DNA of 64,000 bases from Parvibaculaceae bacterium (GCA_028283765.1 JAPWJY010000008.1:1927001-1991000); one strand, 5' to 3'. Shown: positions 37,491-47,225, counted from the stretch's first letter. A program made the numbers and translations. The notes: a model not told the origin generated them from the letters alone.

Positions 37491-38816
37491 TCAAGGTTCT
37501 GTGGAAACCAGTTGCTCGCCGAAATAGCTGTCGATGGCCCTGGTGAACGAGCCCGCCACCTTGCGCCGCCAGACCTGCGAAGTCAGCTCGCGCTCATCCT
37601 TGGGATTGGTCAGGAAGCCAAGCTCGACCAGCACGGAGGGCACATCCGGGGCCTTGAGCACGGCGAAACCGGCGAACCGGTGGCTCGGATCGAGCATGGC
37701 CGTCTGCTGGCTGGCGTAGGACACGATCGAACGGGCGAAATGGGAGGAGTAATTCTTGGTCTCCCGCTGGGCGAGGTCGATCAATATGTCGGTCACCTCG
37801 GGCGTTTCCCCCTTGAGGTCGATCCCGGCGATCACATCGGCCCGGTTCTCCTTCTGCGCCAAGGCCGCCGCCTCCTTGTCCGAAGCCGTTTCCGACAGGG
37901 TGTAGACCGACATGCCGCGGATATTGTCCCTCTGGATCGAATCCGCATGGATCGACATGAACAGATCGGCATGGTGGGCGCGGGCGAAGGCGACCCGGCC
38001 GCGCAGGGGGATGAAGGTGTCGTCGCTTCGCGTCATGTAGACCGTATAGCGCCCGCTCGCCCGGAGCTGGCGCGCCAGTTCCTTGCCAAAGGCAAGCGTG
38101 ATCGTCTTTTCCTCGACGCCGCTCGGCCCATGGGTGCCGGGATCGACGCCGCCATGGCCGGGATCGAGGACCACGACCATCTTGCGGGATTTCTGGCCGG
38201 TGGCCGGCAAAAGGGAGGTTTTCGACGATCCCGTCGCGGCAAGGCTCGCCGGGGCGGCACCCGTCGAGGCAAGGATGGTCCGGGGCGCGGAGGCCGCCTC
38301 CGCCCTTGGCGGCTGAAGCTGGCTGGCTGGCTCCTGCCGGGCCGAGGCCACCAGGGCATTGCTCGCCGCCGGCAGAAGGTCGATCACCAGCCGGGGACCC
38401 TTGCCGGGCTGGGCGGGCAGGAAGAACTGCTTTGAGACGGATACCGGGCCGGCGGTGCTGACCGTCAGCCGGGACTGGGGGCCCTGCGCCACGGAGGCGC
38501 GATAGCCGGAAACGGCACCGAGCGGCTTTGGCGCGGCCATCGCGCCCATCGCAAGGCCGGTCCCCGGCAGTTCGACAACGATCCGGTCAGGGTTGGAAAG
38601 ACTTGAAAGCCTGTATTTCGGCGCGGCGTCCCCGGGCGCGAACTCCACGACGAATCGGGTCTCCGCGCCGCGGTCGCCAAGCCGGACAGCCTCGACCGTC
38701 GCCATGCCTGAAGAAAAAGCGGGCGTCAGACCGGGGAGAGCCACCATGAATGCGAGGCCCACGCCAGCGGCCACCAAAAGGCGGCGGACATGTGCAAAAG
38801 GCTGGAATGGCCTCAT
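37491..38816 (-). CDS. N-acetylmuramoyl-L-alanine amidase with AMIN domain (AmiC-like)
   Basis: The 441-residue exported enzyme separates daughter cells by cutting the amide bond between the sugar and the stem peptide. A signal peptide covers about residues 1-35. An AMIN domain (about residues 38-150) with RFVVEFAPGDAAPKYRLSSL targets the septum. A disordered Ala/Pro linker follows. The amidase_3 domain begins at VVVLDPGHGGVDPGTHGP; its zinc ligands are the His in DPGHGG, the Glu in GVEEKTITLAFG and the His in FMSIHAD, and the catalytic Glu is in VELGFLTNP. Activation probably needs an EnvC/LytM-type partner. It precedes mrcA on the same strand by 230 bases. Confidence 0.93.
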   Translation of the reverse strand: MRPFQPFAHVRRLLVAAGVGLAFMVALPGLTPAFSSGMATVEAVRLGDRGAETRFVVEFAPGDAAPKYRLSSLSNPDRIVVELPGTGLAMGAMAAPKPLGAVSGYRASVAQGPQSRLTVSTAGPVSVSKQFFLPAQPGKGPRLVIDLLPAASNALVASARQEPASQLQPPRAEAASAPRTILASTGAAPASLAATGSSKTSLLPATGQKSRKMVVVLDPGHGGVDPGTHGPSGVEEKTITLAFGKELARQLRASGRYTVYMTRSDDTFIPLRGRVAFARAHHADLFMSIHADSIQRDNIRGMSVYTLSETASDKEAAALAQKENRADVIAGIDLKGETPEVTDILIDLAQRETKNYSSHFARSIVSYASQQTAMLDPSHRFAGFAVLKAPDVPSVLVELGFLTNPKDERELTSQVWRRKVAGSFTRAIDSYFGEQLVSTEP

Positions 38817-39541
38817 CTCTTTGCGCGCCAGGACCGAAACGGGAAGGTCATCAGGGCCCCTAAGCTCCCCTCAAAAGCATAATTCAATGAATCATACATA
38901 ATCCCAGTAGCTTAGACCAGTCTATTGTTTGTCCAGATGAGGAGTCCTCCTCTATCCTCCCGTGAGGCCAGACTCGCCAATTCGGATGTCGGAAATATTG
39001 CAACCTTGCAAATCCTCGTTTCCAAAAGTAAAAACAAAGGGCAAGGCAAAGAAGTCTCCCGCCCCGGCGTGCCCGTTTGGCAACAGTGCCTGGGAGATTG
39101 TCGGCGAATACGTCCTCCCGTCAGGATCTGGCTGTCTCGGGACAGCGAGCCGGTCATGGGGTTCGCAGGCGGTATGTTCCGCCCCGTCATCGAGCCAGAC
39201 CTCCGCCCCTTGCCGCGGGATAGCCTCGCGGACAAACAATGATTACGCCGCCGCCCGGCGAATTTGAGGGCGCATACAGGTCAGAATGCACGCAGTGAAC
39301 AGAGGACCAGAGGCCGGGGCGAAGCGATCCGATCGCGTTGCCGGGCTTGTCTCTGTGTCGTCCTGCGCAATCCACAACACATACCACCCCGTTCCTACCC
39401 AGTCCGGTTCCCGTCTCGTGCCCGTAAGCGGCGCATATGGTGATGCCCGGATAGCAACAATCGGCGTTCCCTCCAGGCTCGGCTTCCCCTCGTCCATCGA
39501 GCGGCTGCCGCGGAAAGCGGAGCGCCCCGGAGACTATCTCA
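38817..39541. other. 725-base divergent region holding the long rne leader
   Basis: No gene is supported in this stretch; the reading frames seen on both strands look random. It must hold the amidase promoter on one strand and the rne promoter and leader on the other. Long structured rne leaders are known to mediate autoregulation by RNase E. Several short GC hairpins occur near 39210-39240 and 39500-39520. The rne start is preceded by GGAG in CCCCGGAGACTATCTCA. Confidence 0.5.
39006..39034 (+). promoter_or_regulatory. Candidate rne promoter
   Basis: TTGCAA (39006-39011) and TAAAAA (39029-39034) are exactly 17 bases apart, each four of six matches to consensus. A second TTGCAA lies at 38998-39003. 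If used, the leader would be about 500 bases long. Support is sequence similarity only. Confidence 0.3.
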
Positions 39542-42208
39542 ATGGCAAGCAAGATGCTGATCGACTCGGCCCACCCGGAAGAAACCCGGGTTGTGGTCGT
39601 GCATGGCCACCGCGTTGAAGAGTTCGATTTCGAATCTGAAAACAGAAGGCAGTTAAGAGGAAATATCTATCTGGCGAAGGTTACCCGCGTGGAACCCTCG
39701 CTTCAGGCCGCTTTCGTCGAATATGGCGGCAACCGGCACGGTTTCCTCGCCTTCAGCGAAATCCACCCCGACTATTACCAGATCCCGGTCGCCGACCGCG
39801 AGGCGATCCTGCGTCAGCAGGAACAGGAAGCGATCTCGGAAGCTGCCGAGGAAGACCGCGAGGCCGAACAGGCCGAGGCAAGCGCCTCCGCCGCGGACGC
39901 CCCGGAAAAATCCGAAAAGCCCTCCCGTCCCCGCCATGGTGACGAAGAGGATGGCCCTGCCGAAGCGCTGGCCGTCGAATCCGACCAGACCATCGAGTCG
40001 GTCGGCGCCGAGGACGCGCTTGAGGAAATCGCCCCGCGCCGCCAGCGCAACAATCAGGCGCCGTCCCGCTCCTATAAAATTCAGGAAGTAATCAAGCGCC
40101 GCCAGATCATCCTGATCCAGGTGGTCAAGGAAGAGCGCGGCAACAAGGGCGCGGCGCTGACCACCTATCTGTCGCTCGCCGGCCGTTATTGCGTGCTGAT
40201 GCCCAACACCGCGCGCGGCGGCGGCATTTCCCGCAAGATTTCGGTTGCCGCCGACCGCAAGAAGCTGAAGGACATCGCCCAGTCGCTGGACGTGCCGGAA
40301 GGCATGGGCCTCATCATCCGCACCGCGGGCGCCAAGCGCACCAAGGTCGAGGTGAAGCGCGACTATGAATATCTGCTGCGCATGTGGGAAAGCGTCCGCG
40401 AGCTGACGCTCAAATCGTCGGCCCCCGCCCTCGTCTATGAGGAAGGCAGCCTGATCAAGCGCGCCATCCGCGATCTCTACGACAAGGACATCGAGGAGGT
40501 TCTGGTCGAGGGCGACGAAGGCTACCGCGAAGCCAAGAACTTCATGCGGATGCTCATGCCGAGCCACGCCAAGAACGTCCAGCCCTACAAGGACAAGCAG
40601 CCGCTGTTCCAGCGCTATCAGGTCGAAAACCAGCTCGACTCGATGTTCAACCCGACGGTCTCCCTGAAATCGGGCGGCTATATCGTCATCAACCCGACCG
40701 AGGCGCTCGTCTCCGTCGACGTGAACTCGGGCAAGGCGACCAAGGAACGCAACATCGAGGCGACTGCGCTCAAGACGAACATGGAGGCGGCGGAAGAAGT
40801 CGCCCGCCAGATGCGTCTGCGCGATCTCGCGGGCCTGATCGTGATCGACTTCATCGACATGGATGAAGGCCGCAACAACCGGGCGGTCGAACGCAAGCTC
40901 AAGGAATGCCTGAAGAACGACCGCGCCCGCTTGCAGGTCGGCCGGATCAGCCATTTCGGCCTGCTCGAAATGTCCCGCCAGCGGATGCGCTCGGGCGTGC
41001 TCGAAGGCTCGACCATCACCTGTCCCCATTGCATGGGCACCGGCCTTGTCCGCTCCGTCGAATCGATGGCGCTCCATGTGCTGCGCGCCGTTGAGGCCGA
41101 AGCGATCCGGGCTCAGGCCCTTGCCTTCACCGTCAAGGTGCCGGGCGACGTCGCGATCTATATCCTCAACCAGAAGCGCAACAATCTGCTTGATGTGGAA
41201 CTGCGCTACGGCGTCTCCGTCTTCATCGAGACGGACCCCACGCTGAAGGGCGCGGAACTGCTGCGCATCGAAACCGCCGCGCCGCGCGACTCAAGCCGGG
41301 CGCGTCCCGCCGCCGGTGCGATCAGCATCTCCAGTTCCTATTCGGGCGAGGACGCCGCAGCCGCAGCCGCGCTCGATGACGAGGAACCCCTCGTTCTTCA
41401 GGAAGAAGTGGAAGAGGCTGAGGAAGCCGATGCCGCCACCGTCGAGGATGAGGATGACGGCCAGCCCCGGCGCAAGCGCCGCCGCCGCCGGCGTGGCCGC
41501 GCGGGCGGAGAAGGCGACGAGCGTCCCGGCGGCGCGCAGAAGGAACGCGAGCCCGCCAAGGCCGATTCAGATCACGCCGATGGCGATGAGGAAGACGAGG
41601 AAGGCCGGGCCGAAACCGCAGGCGAGAGCGATCTCGATGAGGAAGGCCGTCCACGCCGCCGCCGCCGCCGCGGACGCCGGGGCGGACGCCGCAACCGCCG
41701 TCGCGATGGCGAGGAGCAGGGACAGGGCGATCAGCCCACGCCCGGCGTTTTCTCCATTCCGGCTGCCAGCGAGTTCAACATCGTCGATGCCGACGCCGAG
41801 GATGAGGACAATGAGCCCGTGTCCGAGGTGGAGGAGAAGGAACCGCTTCTCGCCTATTTCCGCGAGGATGCAGCTCCGGCGCCCATAGCGCCGACCCTTG
41901 AGGCAGTTGCCATGCCTCAGGCCGCCGTGCAGATCGAAATTCGCAGCGGCCATGAAGAAGTGCCTCCGGCAGAGCCGGAAACCATCTCCGTCACCGCCTC
42001 AGAGACGCCGGTGACGGCGGCAAGCGAAGCAGCCCCGGCAGAGCCTGCTGTGGACGCGCCCGCCGCCGTCCAGCCGGAACTGGTGACGGCCGAAGCTCCT
42101 GCCGCCGAAACCGCACCGCTGCCCCGGACGCCCGTTGCCGAAAAAGCCGCCGAGCCCGAAAAGCCCGCAGCCCCGGCACGCCGCGGCTGGTGGAACCGCG
42201 GAGCCTGA
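39542..42208 (+). CDS. rne: Ribonuclease E
   Basis: RNase E is the main endonuclease of mRNA decay and rRNA/tRNA processing. Among its 888 residues, the N-terminal catalytic half has an S1 domain (RGNIYLAKVTRVEPSLQAAF). This domain is interrupted at about residues 95-180 by an acidic Glu/Ala-rich insert, a known alphaproteobacterial trait. The magnesium-site region follows (VSVDVNSGK near residue 393 and DFIDMDEGRNN at residues 436-446), then the zinc-link Cys494-x-x-Cys497 in CPHCMGTG. From about residue 600 the tail is disordered, with alternating acidic and Arg-rich blocks (KRRRRRRGR and similar), a degradosome and RNA-binding platform. It ends in RRGWWNRGA. A strong terminator follows. 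Confidence 0.95.
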   Translation: MASKMLIDSAHPEETRVVVVHGHRVEEFDFESENRRQLRGNIYLAKVTRVEPSLQAAFVEYGGNRHGFLAFSEIHPDYYQIPVADREAILRQQEQEAISEAAEEDREAEQAEASASAADAPEKSEKPSRPRHGDEEDGPAEALAVESDQTIESVGAEDALEEIAPRRQRNNQAPSRSYKIQEVIKRRQIILIQVVKEERGNKGAALTTYLSLAGRYCVLMPNTARGGGISRKISVAADRKKLKDIAQSLDVPEGMGLIIRTAGAKRTKVEVKRDYEYLLRMWESVRELTLKSSAPALVYEEGSLIKRAIRDLYDKDIEEVLVEGDEGYREAKNFMRMLMPSHAKNVQPYKDKQPLFQRYQVENQLDSMFNPTVSLKSGGYIVINPTEALVSVDVNSGKATKERNIEATALKTNMEAAEEVARQMRLRDLAGLIVIDFIDMDEGRNNRAVERKLKECLKNDRARLQVGRISHFGLLEMSRQRMRSGVLEGSTITCPHCMGTGLVRSVESMALHVLRAVEAEAIRAQALAFTVKVPGDVAIYILNQKRNNLLDVELRYGVSVFIETDPTLKGAELLRIETAAPRDSSRARPAAGAISISSSYSGEDAAAAAALDDEEPLVLQEEVEEAEEADAATVEDEDDGQPRRKRRRRRRGRAGGEGDERPGGAQKEREPAKADSDHADGDEEDEEGRAETAGESDLDEEGRPRRRRRRGRRGGRRNRRRDGEEQGQGDQPTPGVFSIPAASEFNIVDADAEDEDNEPVSEVEEKEPLLAYFREDAAPAPIAPTLEAVAMPQAAVQIEIRSGHEEVPPAEPETISVTASETPVTAASEAAPAEPAVDAPAAVQPELVTAEAPAAETAPLPRTPVAEKAAEPEKPAAPARRGWWNRGA

Positions 42209-42242
42209 TCCGGCTCAACCGGCATCACCGGACCGAAATTAC

Positions 42243-42274
42243 AAAGGGCGGCACCTTCCGGGTGCCGCCCTTTT
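42243..42274. terminator. Strong bidirectional terminator between rne and the GGT-like gene
   Basis: A 13-bp perfect stem (AAAGGGCGGCACC with GGTGCCGCCCTTT) with a five-base loop is flanked by A and T runs, so it should work on both strands. It sits between converging genes. Confidence 0.9.
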
Positions 42275-42302
42275 CCTTTCAGAAAACCCGGTTCGCTCTG
42301 GC

Positions 42303-43814
42303 CTATCTGTCGGCCGCGCTCGCGGTGAGGCCGATGCCCGCGCCGGCCGGGTTGATGCCGGTGTCGCAGACGCCCTTGCCGGGCAGGCCGTCCGGGCAAT
42401 AGATCAGATTGGCCGTCGAGACCGCATCCAGCGGCCCTTGCGCCAGCACCTGTCTGGCCGTCAGGTTCTCGTCATCGAGAAGGCGGGATGAAAGGGCGAG
42501 CGCCGCCACAGCCTTTGGCGCGCCTGCGGCGGCTCCGGCAAAATAGGTGCTGTTCTTCTTGCCGCCGACCACCAGAACCGGCGAGAGGAAGGTGGACGCC
42601 AGACCATAGACCGGCGTCGAGGGCGCGGACGCGAAGACGACGCCCGTCGAACCGGCGAGCTTGCCCGTCCCGAAGGGGCCGTTCATCGTGACGGCACAGG
42701 CGACGGCCCCGCCCCGGCCATCGACCACGGCGAAGGAAGTCGAGCCCATATCCGCATCCAGCGCGGCAGGCGCGCCCATCTGGCCCGCCACCTGCTGCGC
42801 CGTGGCGGCAAGCGCCGCCGCATCGGAGGCTTTCGCCGTCCCGAGCGTCTTGAGCAGATTGGCGGTAAAAATCCCCGCGTTGGTGGTGTCAGACGGCAGC
42901 GAAAGGGTGACGTCCTCCCGCACGATCTGCTGGGCCGGGGCGATGTCGTTGCGATAGGCGTTGAGATCGGCAAGCGTGATCTTGCCCCCCGCATCCGCCG
43001 AGGCGCTGACGAGGGCGCGGGCCACGGGCCCGGCATAGAATCCCGCGATATTCTGTTGGCGGATCGCCGAGAGCGTACCCGCCAGATCGAGTTCCATGAG
43101 GGTCGAACCGGAAGCCGCCGTCAGGCCACCATCGCCACTGAACTGGCGGGCAAGCGCCGGATTTTCATTCAGCACGCTCACTGCATTGACAATGCGCGCG
43201 GCACTGGCGTTTGAAACGGTGAAGCCCGTGGCCGCAAGCGCCTGAGCAGGCCCGACCACCGAAGGCCACGCCATGACGCCATATTTGGCCTGCACATAGG
43301 CGATGCCGCGCACATTGCCCGGCACGGCGATGCCGCCCCCCGCCTCAGGCTTGCGCGGCAGGAATGAAACGCTCTCGATTCCGGCCTCGCCCGGCGCATG
43401 GGCAAGGCAGAGGCCGCCTCCGCCAAGACCCGCCGCCGCCGGATAGGTGACGGAGAGCGCAAAATAGAGCGCGGCAGCCGCATCCCCCGCCTTGCCGCCC
43501 TGCTCCAGAATACGCTGTGCGATCAGCGCCGCCTGCGGCTCATCGGCGACGACCGCGCCCTGGAAGCTGTCATTGGTGTCCTTGCCGCTCCTCAGATCCG
43601 CGAGCACAGGGGCGTAGGCGCGGGCAAAGGCATTGGTGGCCGGTCCATCGCTGGTGGTGCCGTTGCCGCTCCAGAAGGGCTTCGACGAGGAGGAGCAGGC
43701 GGCGAGCAGAAGACCCGCCAGCGTCAGGCAGGCAAGCCTTGAGCCGGCGCGCAGCCGCCCCGATTCCAGGCGGGCGGCGGGGCCCCGTGTTTTGTTCATC
43801 GCAGAGAGGCACAT
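42303..43814 (-). CDS. Gamma-glutamyltransferase-like lipoprotein with altered nucleophile motif
   Basis: The start at 43814 is preferred because GGAAAG lies seven bases before it; in-frame ATGs at 43799 and 43988 are alternatives. The protein has about 503 residues. A signal ends in the lipobox LLAAC, so it is an outer- or inner-membrane lipoprotein. The rest is an Ntn-hydrolase of GGT type, with the small-subunit region DMGSTSFAVVDGRGGAVACA and GPFGTGKLAGSTGVVF. In E. coli GGT the aligned residues are NTTHYSVVD, with the first Thr as autoprocessing nucleophile. Here the aligned position is Ser (GSTSF), with Thr next to it. The protein may therefore self-cleave less well or be a non-catalytic paralogue. 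It is divergent from the M48 gene. Confidence 0.75.
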   Translation of the reverse strand: MCLSAMNKTRGPAARLESGRLRAGSRLACLTLAGLLLAACSSSSKPFWSGNGTTSDGPATNAFARAYAPVLADLRSGKDTNDSFQGAVVADEPQAALIAQRILEQGGKAGDAAAALYFALSVTYPAAAGLGGGGLCLAHAPGEAGIESVSFLPRKPEAGGGIAVPGNVRGIAYVQAKYGVMAWPSVVGPAQALAATGFTVSNASAARIVNAVSVLNENPALARQFSGDGGLTAASGSTLMELDLAGTLSAIRQQNIAGFYAGPVARALVSASADAGGKITLADLNAYRNDIAPAQQIVREDVTLSLPSDTTNAGIFTANLLKTLGTAKASDAAALAATAQQVAGQMGAPAALDADMGSTSFAVVDGRGGAVACAVTMNGPFGTGKLAGSTGVVFASAPSTPVYGLASTFLSPVLVVGGKKNSTYFAGAAAGAPKAVAALALSSRLLDDENLTARQVLAQGPLDAVSTANLIYCPDGLPGKGVCDTGINPAGAGIGLTASAADR

Positions 43815-43977
43815 GATCCGGCTTTCCAGAATGTTGGGCAGAGGCAGAACCTTGCCCGGGCAGGACATCACGGCCGGCCGGTCCGATTGACGGCCAGCCG
43901 GACCGCCCATAGGGTTTAGTCGTCTCCGCCCCGCGCCGTCAACGCGCGCCATTTCCGGGCACCCTGATGGAAAGGCT

Positions 43978-45339
43978 ATGATCGACACCTTGCGCCCCGG
44001 CCTTGCCCGTTATTCGAGGGCGCTCCTTGTTGCCCTGCTGATCTGGTCCCTGCTGCTGCCGCTCTCGACGGGTCCGGCCCGCGCCGACGATCTGGCCCTC
44101 ATTCAGGACGCCGAAACCGAAGCCCTGCTGTGGAGCTATGCCACACCCATCTTCAAGGCTGCGGGCATCGATCCCAAGGCCGTGCACATCTACCTGGTCA
44201 ATGGCGTGGAGGTGAACGCCTTCGTCGCGGGCGGGCAGCGCCTGTTTCTCAACACCGGCCTCATCACCTATGCGAATTCCCCCAACCAGATCGCGGGCGT
44301 GATCGCCCATGAAACCGGCCATATGGCGGGCGGACACCTGATCCGCGGCGGCGAAATGATGGGCAGCATGCGGCTGCCCATGATTCTGGCGGCCGTGCTC
44401 GGCATCGGCGCCATGGCGGCGGGCGCCGGGGGTGCCGGCATGGCGATCATCACCGGCGGCAGCCAGGTCGCCCAGCGCTCCCTCCTCGCCTACAGCCGGA
44501 TGCAGGAAAGCCAGGCGGACCAGGCGGGCGCCACCTTTCTGCAAAAGGCGGGCATGTCGGGCCGGGGCATGCTGGACCTTTTTGCCAGCTTCCGCGATCA
44601 GGAGGCCATTTCCAGCGATCGCCAGGACCCGTTCGTGCGCAGCCATCCCATTTCGGAGGACCGGCTCTCGGCGCTCCGCAATCGCGTCGAGGCATCGCCC
44701 TATTTCTCGAAGACGGACTCGCCCGAAGCGATCCATGCGCTCAAAATGGTACAGGCGAAGCTCCATGGCTTCATGGACCAGCCCGAGATCACCCTGCGGC
44801 GCTATCCCGACAGCGACACGACGGATTACGCCTGTTATGGCCGCGCCGTGGCCTATCACCAGCTTGGCGACACACCGGCCGCGCTGAAACAGCTTGAGCC
44901 GCTGTTCAAGCGGATGCCGGAAAATCCCTATCTCTGGGAACTCAAGGGCCAGATCCTGTTCGAAAGCGGGCAGGGCGCGGAGGCCGTTCCCTTTTATGAA
45001 CAGGCGGTCAGGCTGGCGCCGGACTCCGCCCAGATTCTTCTCGGACTGGGACAGGCCATTCTTTCCGTGGACAATGGCAAACAGGCGGCGAAAGCCCTGC
45101 CCTATCTGGATAAATCGGTGAAACTCGACAGCGAGAATCCATTCACCTACTTCCAGCTCGCCAATGCTTACGGACAATTAAACAACGAAGGCATGGCGGA
45201 ATTTCAAACCGCGAACTATTACTATGCCTTGGGCGATCTTGGTCAGGCGCGGATGCATGCGCTGCGCGCCTCCAAACTCTTGAAGTCCGGCAGCCCCCCA
45301 TGGATACAGGCGCTGGATATTTTACAGGATGCCAACTGA
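43978..45339 (+). CDS. BepA-like M48 family metalloprotease with TPR domain
   Basis: The 453-residue exported protein has a signal peptide of about 36 residues ending in ARA. The M48 domain carries the zinc motif His111-Glu-Thr-Gly-His115 (AHETGHMAGGH) and the third-ligand Glu in RMQESQADQAG. The C-terminal half is made of TPR repeats (AVAYHQLGDTPAALKQLEPL and following), the BepA layout. BepA is a periplasmic chaperone-protease for outer-membrane protein assembly. Its stop overlaps the start of the DsbA-like gene by one base (TGATG), so the two are coupled. Confidence 0.9.
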   Translation: MIDTLRPGLARYSRALLVALLIWSLLLPLSTGPARADDLALIQDAETEALLWSYATPIFKAAGIDPKAVHIYLVNGVEVNAFVAGGQRLFLNTGLITYANSPNQIAGVIAHETGHMAGGHLIRGGEMMGSMRLPMILAAVLGIGAMAAGAGGAGMAIITGGSQVAQRSLLAYSRMQESQADQAGATFLQKAGMSGRGMLDLFASFRDQEAISSDRQDPFVRSHPISEDRLSALRNRVEASPYFSKTDSPEAIHALKMVQAKLHGFMDQPEITLRRYPDSDTTDYACYGRAVAYHQLGDTPAALKQLEPLFKRMPENPYLWELKGQILFESGQGAEAVPFYEQAVRLAPDSAQILLGLGQAILSVDNGKQAAKALPYLDKSVKLDSENPFTYFQLANAYGQLNNEGMAEFQTANYYYALGDLGQARMHALRASKLLKSGSPPWIQALDILQDAN

Positions 45340-46100
45340 TGAAATTTCCCCGTTTCCCGGCACTGGCTCTGGCGGCTCTGATGGGCCTCCATGCGCCGGT
45401 GGCGAACGCCGCCAGCGAGTCCTCCGCCTTTTCCGACAGCCAGAAACAGGAGATCGGGACCATCGTTCGCAGCTATCTGCTGGACCATCCCGAGGTTCTG
45501 GTCGAGGTGATGCAGGAACTGGACAAGCGCCAGAAGGCCGAGAACGAAAGCAAGGCAAGCGACGCCATCGCCAAGAACGCCAGCCAGCTTTACAAGAGCC
45601 CGGCGGATTTCGTCGGCGGCAATGTGAAGGGCGACGTCACCATCGTCGAGTTTTTCGACTATCAGTGCGGCTATTGCCGCGCCGCCGCCGAACCGCTCCA
45701 GCAGGCGACCTCGGACGACGGCCATGTGCGCGTCATCTTCAAGGAATTCCCCATTCTGGGACCAGCCTCGGTCACCGCGTCGCGCGCCGCCATCGCCTCG
45801 ATCCGGCAGAACAAGTACATGCCTTTCCATATGGCGCTGCTGCACCGAAAAGGTCCGTTGACGGATGATATCATCTTCACCGTCGCCAGAGATAATGGCA
45901 TCGACGTCGCGAAGCTGAAAAAGGACATGGAAGACCCCTCGGTCATGGACACCATCAAGGGGAACTATGAACTCGCGCGCACCTTGCAGGTCGACGGCAC
46001 GCCGGCCTTCATCATCGGCAACGAGCTTGTGCCCGGCGCCATCGGCGCCGACGAGATGCGAAAGCACATCGACGCCGCCCGGGCCAGCCAGAAAAGCTGA
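45339..46100 (+). CDS. DsbA/ScsC-like periplasmic thiol oxidoreductase
   Basis: The ATG at 45339 overlaps the upstream stop and has an AGGA site; a longer frame from 45300 would lie in the protease gene. The 253-residue protein starts with a signal peptide (cleavage near NAASES). A helical N-terminal segment (LLDHPEVLVEVMQELDKRQK) of the type seen in ScsC and Com1 proteins follows. The thioredoxin fold has the active site Cys110-Gly-Tyr-Cys113 in FFDYQCGYCRAA and the cis-Pro in VDGTPAF. It probably forms or isomerises disulphides, perhaps for the M48 partner or other envelope proteins. Confidence 0.88.
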   Translation: MKFPRFPALALAALMGLHAPVANAASESSAFSDSQKQEIGTIVRSYLLDHPEVLVEVMQELDKRQKAENESKASDAIAKNASQLYKSPADFVGGNVKGDVTIVEFFDYQCGYCRAAAEPLQQATSDDGHVRVIFKEFPILGPASVTASRAAIASIRQNKYMPFHMALLHRKGPLTDDIIFTVARDNGIDVAKLKKDMEDPSVMDTIKGNYELARTLQVDGTPAFIIGNELVPGAIGADEMRKHIDAARASQKS

Positions 46101-46109
46101 CCGCGACAT

Positions 46110-46130
46110 CCCCGCCTGTAACGGGCGGGG
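46110..46130. terminator. Hairpin between converging dsbA-like and thiG genes
   Basis: CCCCGCC (46110-46116) pairs with GGCGGGG (46124-46130) over a seven-base loop. There is no T-run on either side, so a termination role rests on its position between two stop codons. Confidence 0.4.
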
Positions 46131-46136
46131 ACCGGC

Positions 46137-46952
46137 CTATATCAGGCCCGCGAGCGGGGAACTGGGATCGGCGTAGAGCTTCTTCGGCATCCGCCCGGCC
46201 AGATAGGCGAGACGTCCCGCTTCCACCGCGCGGCGCATGGCCTTCGCCATCATGATCGGGTCCTTCGCCTCGGCGATGGCCGTGTTCATCAGCACGCCGT
46301 CGCAGCCAAGCTCCATGGCGATGGCGGCGTCCGACGCCGTGCCGACACCGGCATCGACCACCACCGGCACCTTCGCCTGCTCGATGATGAGGCGGATATT
46401 GACGGGGTTCTGGATGCCGAGCCCCGAGCCGATGGGCGCGGCAAGCGGCATGATCGCGCAGCAGCCAAGCTCTTCCAGACGGCGCGCCATGATAGGATCG
46501 TCGCTGCAATAGACCATCACCTCGAACCCCTCCTTTATGAGAAGTTCGGCGGCGCGCAGCGTTTCGATCATGTCGGGATAAAGCGACTTCTGGTCGCCCA
46601 GCACTTCAAGCTTCACCAGATTCCATCCCCCCGCCTCCCGCGCCAGACGCAAGGTGCGCACCGCGTCCTCGCCGGTGAAGCAGCCTGCCGTGTTCGGCAG
46701 GTAGGTAACCTTCTTCGGGTCGATGAAGTCGACCAGCATCGGCTCCTTCGGGTTGGTGACATTGACCCGGCGCACCGCGACCGTGACGATCTCCGCGCCC
46801 GCCGCCTCCACCGCCGCCGCGTTCTGGGCGAGGCTTTTATATTTCCCCGTCCCCACAATCAGCCGCGAGCGAAAGCGGCGTCCGGCGATCACCAGCGCAT
46901 CATCGTCAGCGGCAGGGGCGTTCAGGGGGGCGGGATTGGTCAATGCAGTCAC
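46137..46952 (-). CDS. thiG: Thiazole synthase
   Basis: ThiG makes the thiazole ring of thiamine from DXP, a glycine-derived imine and sulphur carried by ThiS. The 271-residue protein is a complete TIM barrel. It contains [13 protein letters not shown], the Schiff-base Lys114 in [25 protein letters not shown] and the C-terminal [21 protein letters not shown] short variable N-terminus of about 20 residues precedes it. It follows thiS on the same strand, as expected. thiE, thiC and thiO are not in the window. Confidence 0.96.
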   Translation of the reverse strand: MTALTNPAPLNAPAADDDALVIAGRRFRSRLIVGTGKYKSLAQNAAAVEAAGAEIVTVAVRRVNVTNPKEPMLVDFIDPKKVTYLPNTAGCFTGEDAVRTLRLAREAGGWNLVKLEVLGDQKSLYPDMIETLRAAELLIKEGFEVMVYCSDDPIMARRLEELGCCAIMPLAAPIGSGLGIQNPVNIRLIIEQAKVPVVVDAGVGTASDAAIAMELGCDGVLMNTAIAEAKDPIMMAKAMRRAVEAGRLAYLAGRMPKKLYADPSSPLAGLI

Positions 46953-47018
46953 TCCAGAGGCGGGCCGAACAGGTGAGCAGAACGAGCGAGAATATGTGAA
47001 TTCAGGACCGGGAACGCT

Positions 47019-47225
47019 TCATCCGCCCCCGACGAAATGGACGATCTCGAAACGGTCGCCCTGCTCCACCGGCGTCTCGCCATAGCTCGACCGCGGCACG
47101 ATCTCGAGATTGCGCTCGACGGCAACCTTGCCGGGCGTCAGTTCCAGCCGGGCCAGCAGGTCGAGCACGGTCAAGGGCGCCTCGAACGACGCCGTTTCGC
47201 CGTTGAGCCTGATTTCAATCGCCAT
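47019..47225 (-). CDS. thiS: Sulphur carrier protein ThiS
   Basis: The 68-residue protein is a ubiquitin-fold sulphur carrier. The ATG at 47225 is chosen over an upstream in-frame GTG. The pattern MAIEIRLNGE, the EAPLTVLDLLARL helix, KVAVERNLEIVPRSSY and the C-terminal GG (here FVGGG) are diagnostic. The terminal glycine is the thiocarboxylated residue; the extra third glycine is a small oddity. Confidence 0.93.
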   Translation of the reverse strand: MAIEIRLNGETASFEAPLTVLDLLARLELTPGKVAVERNLEIVPRSSYGETPVEQGDRFEIVHFVGGG

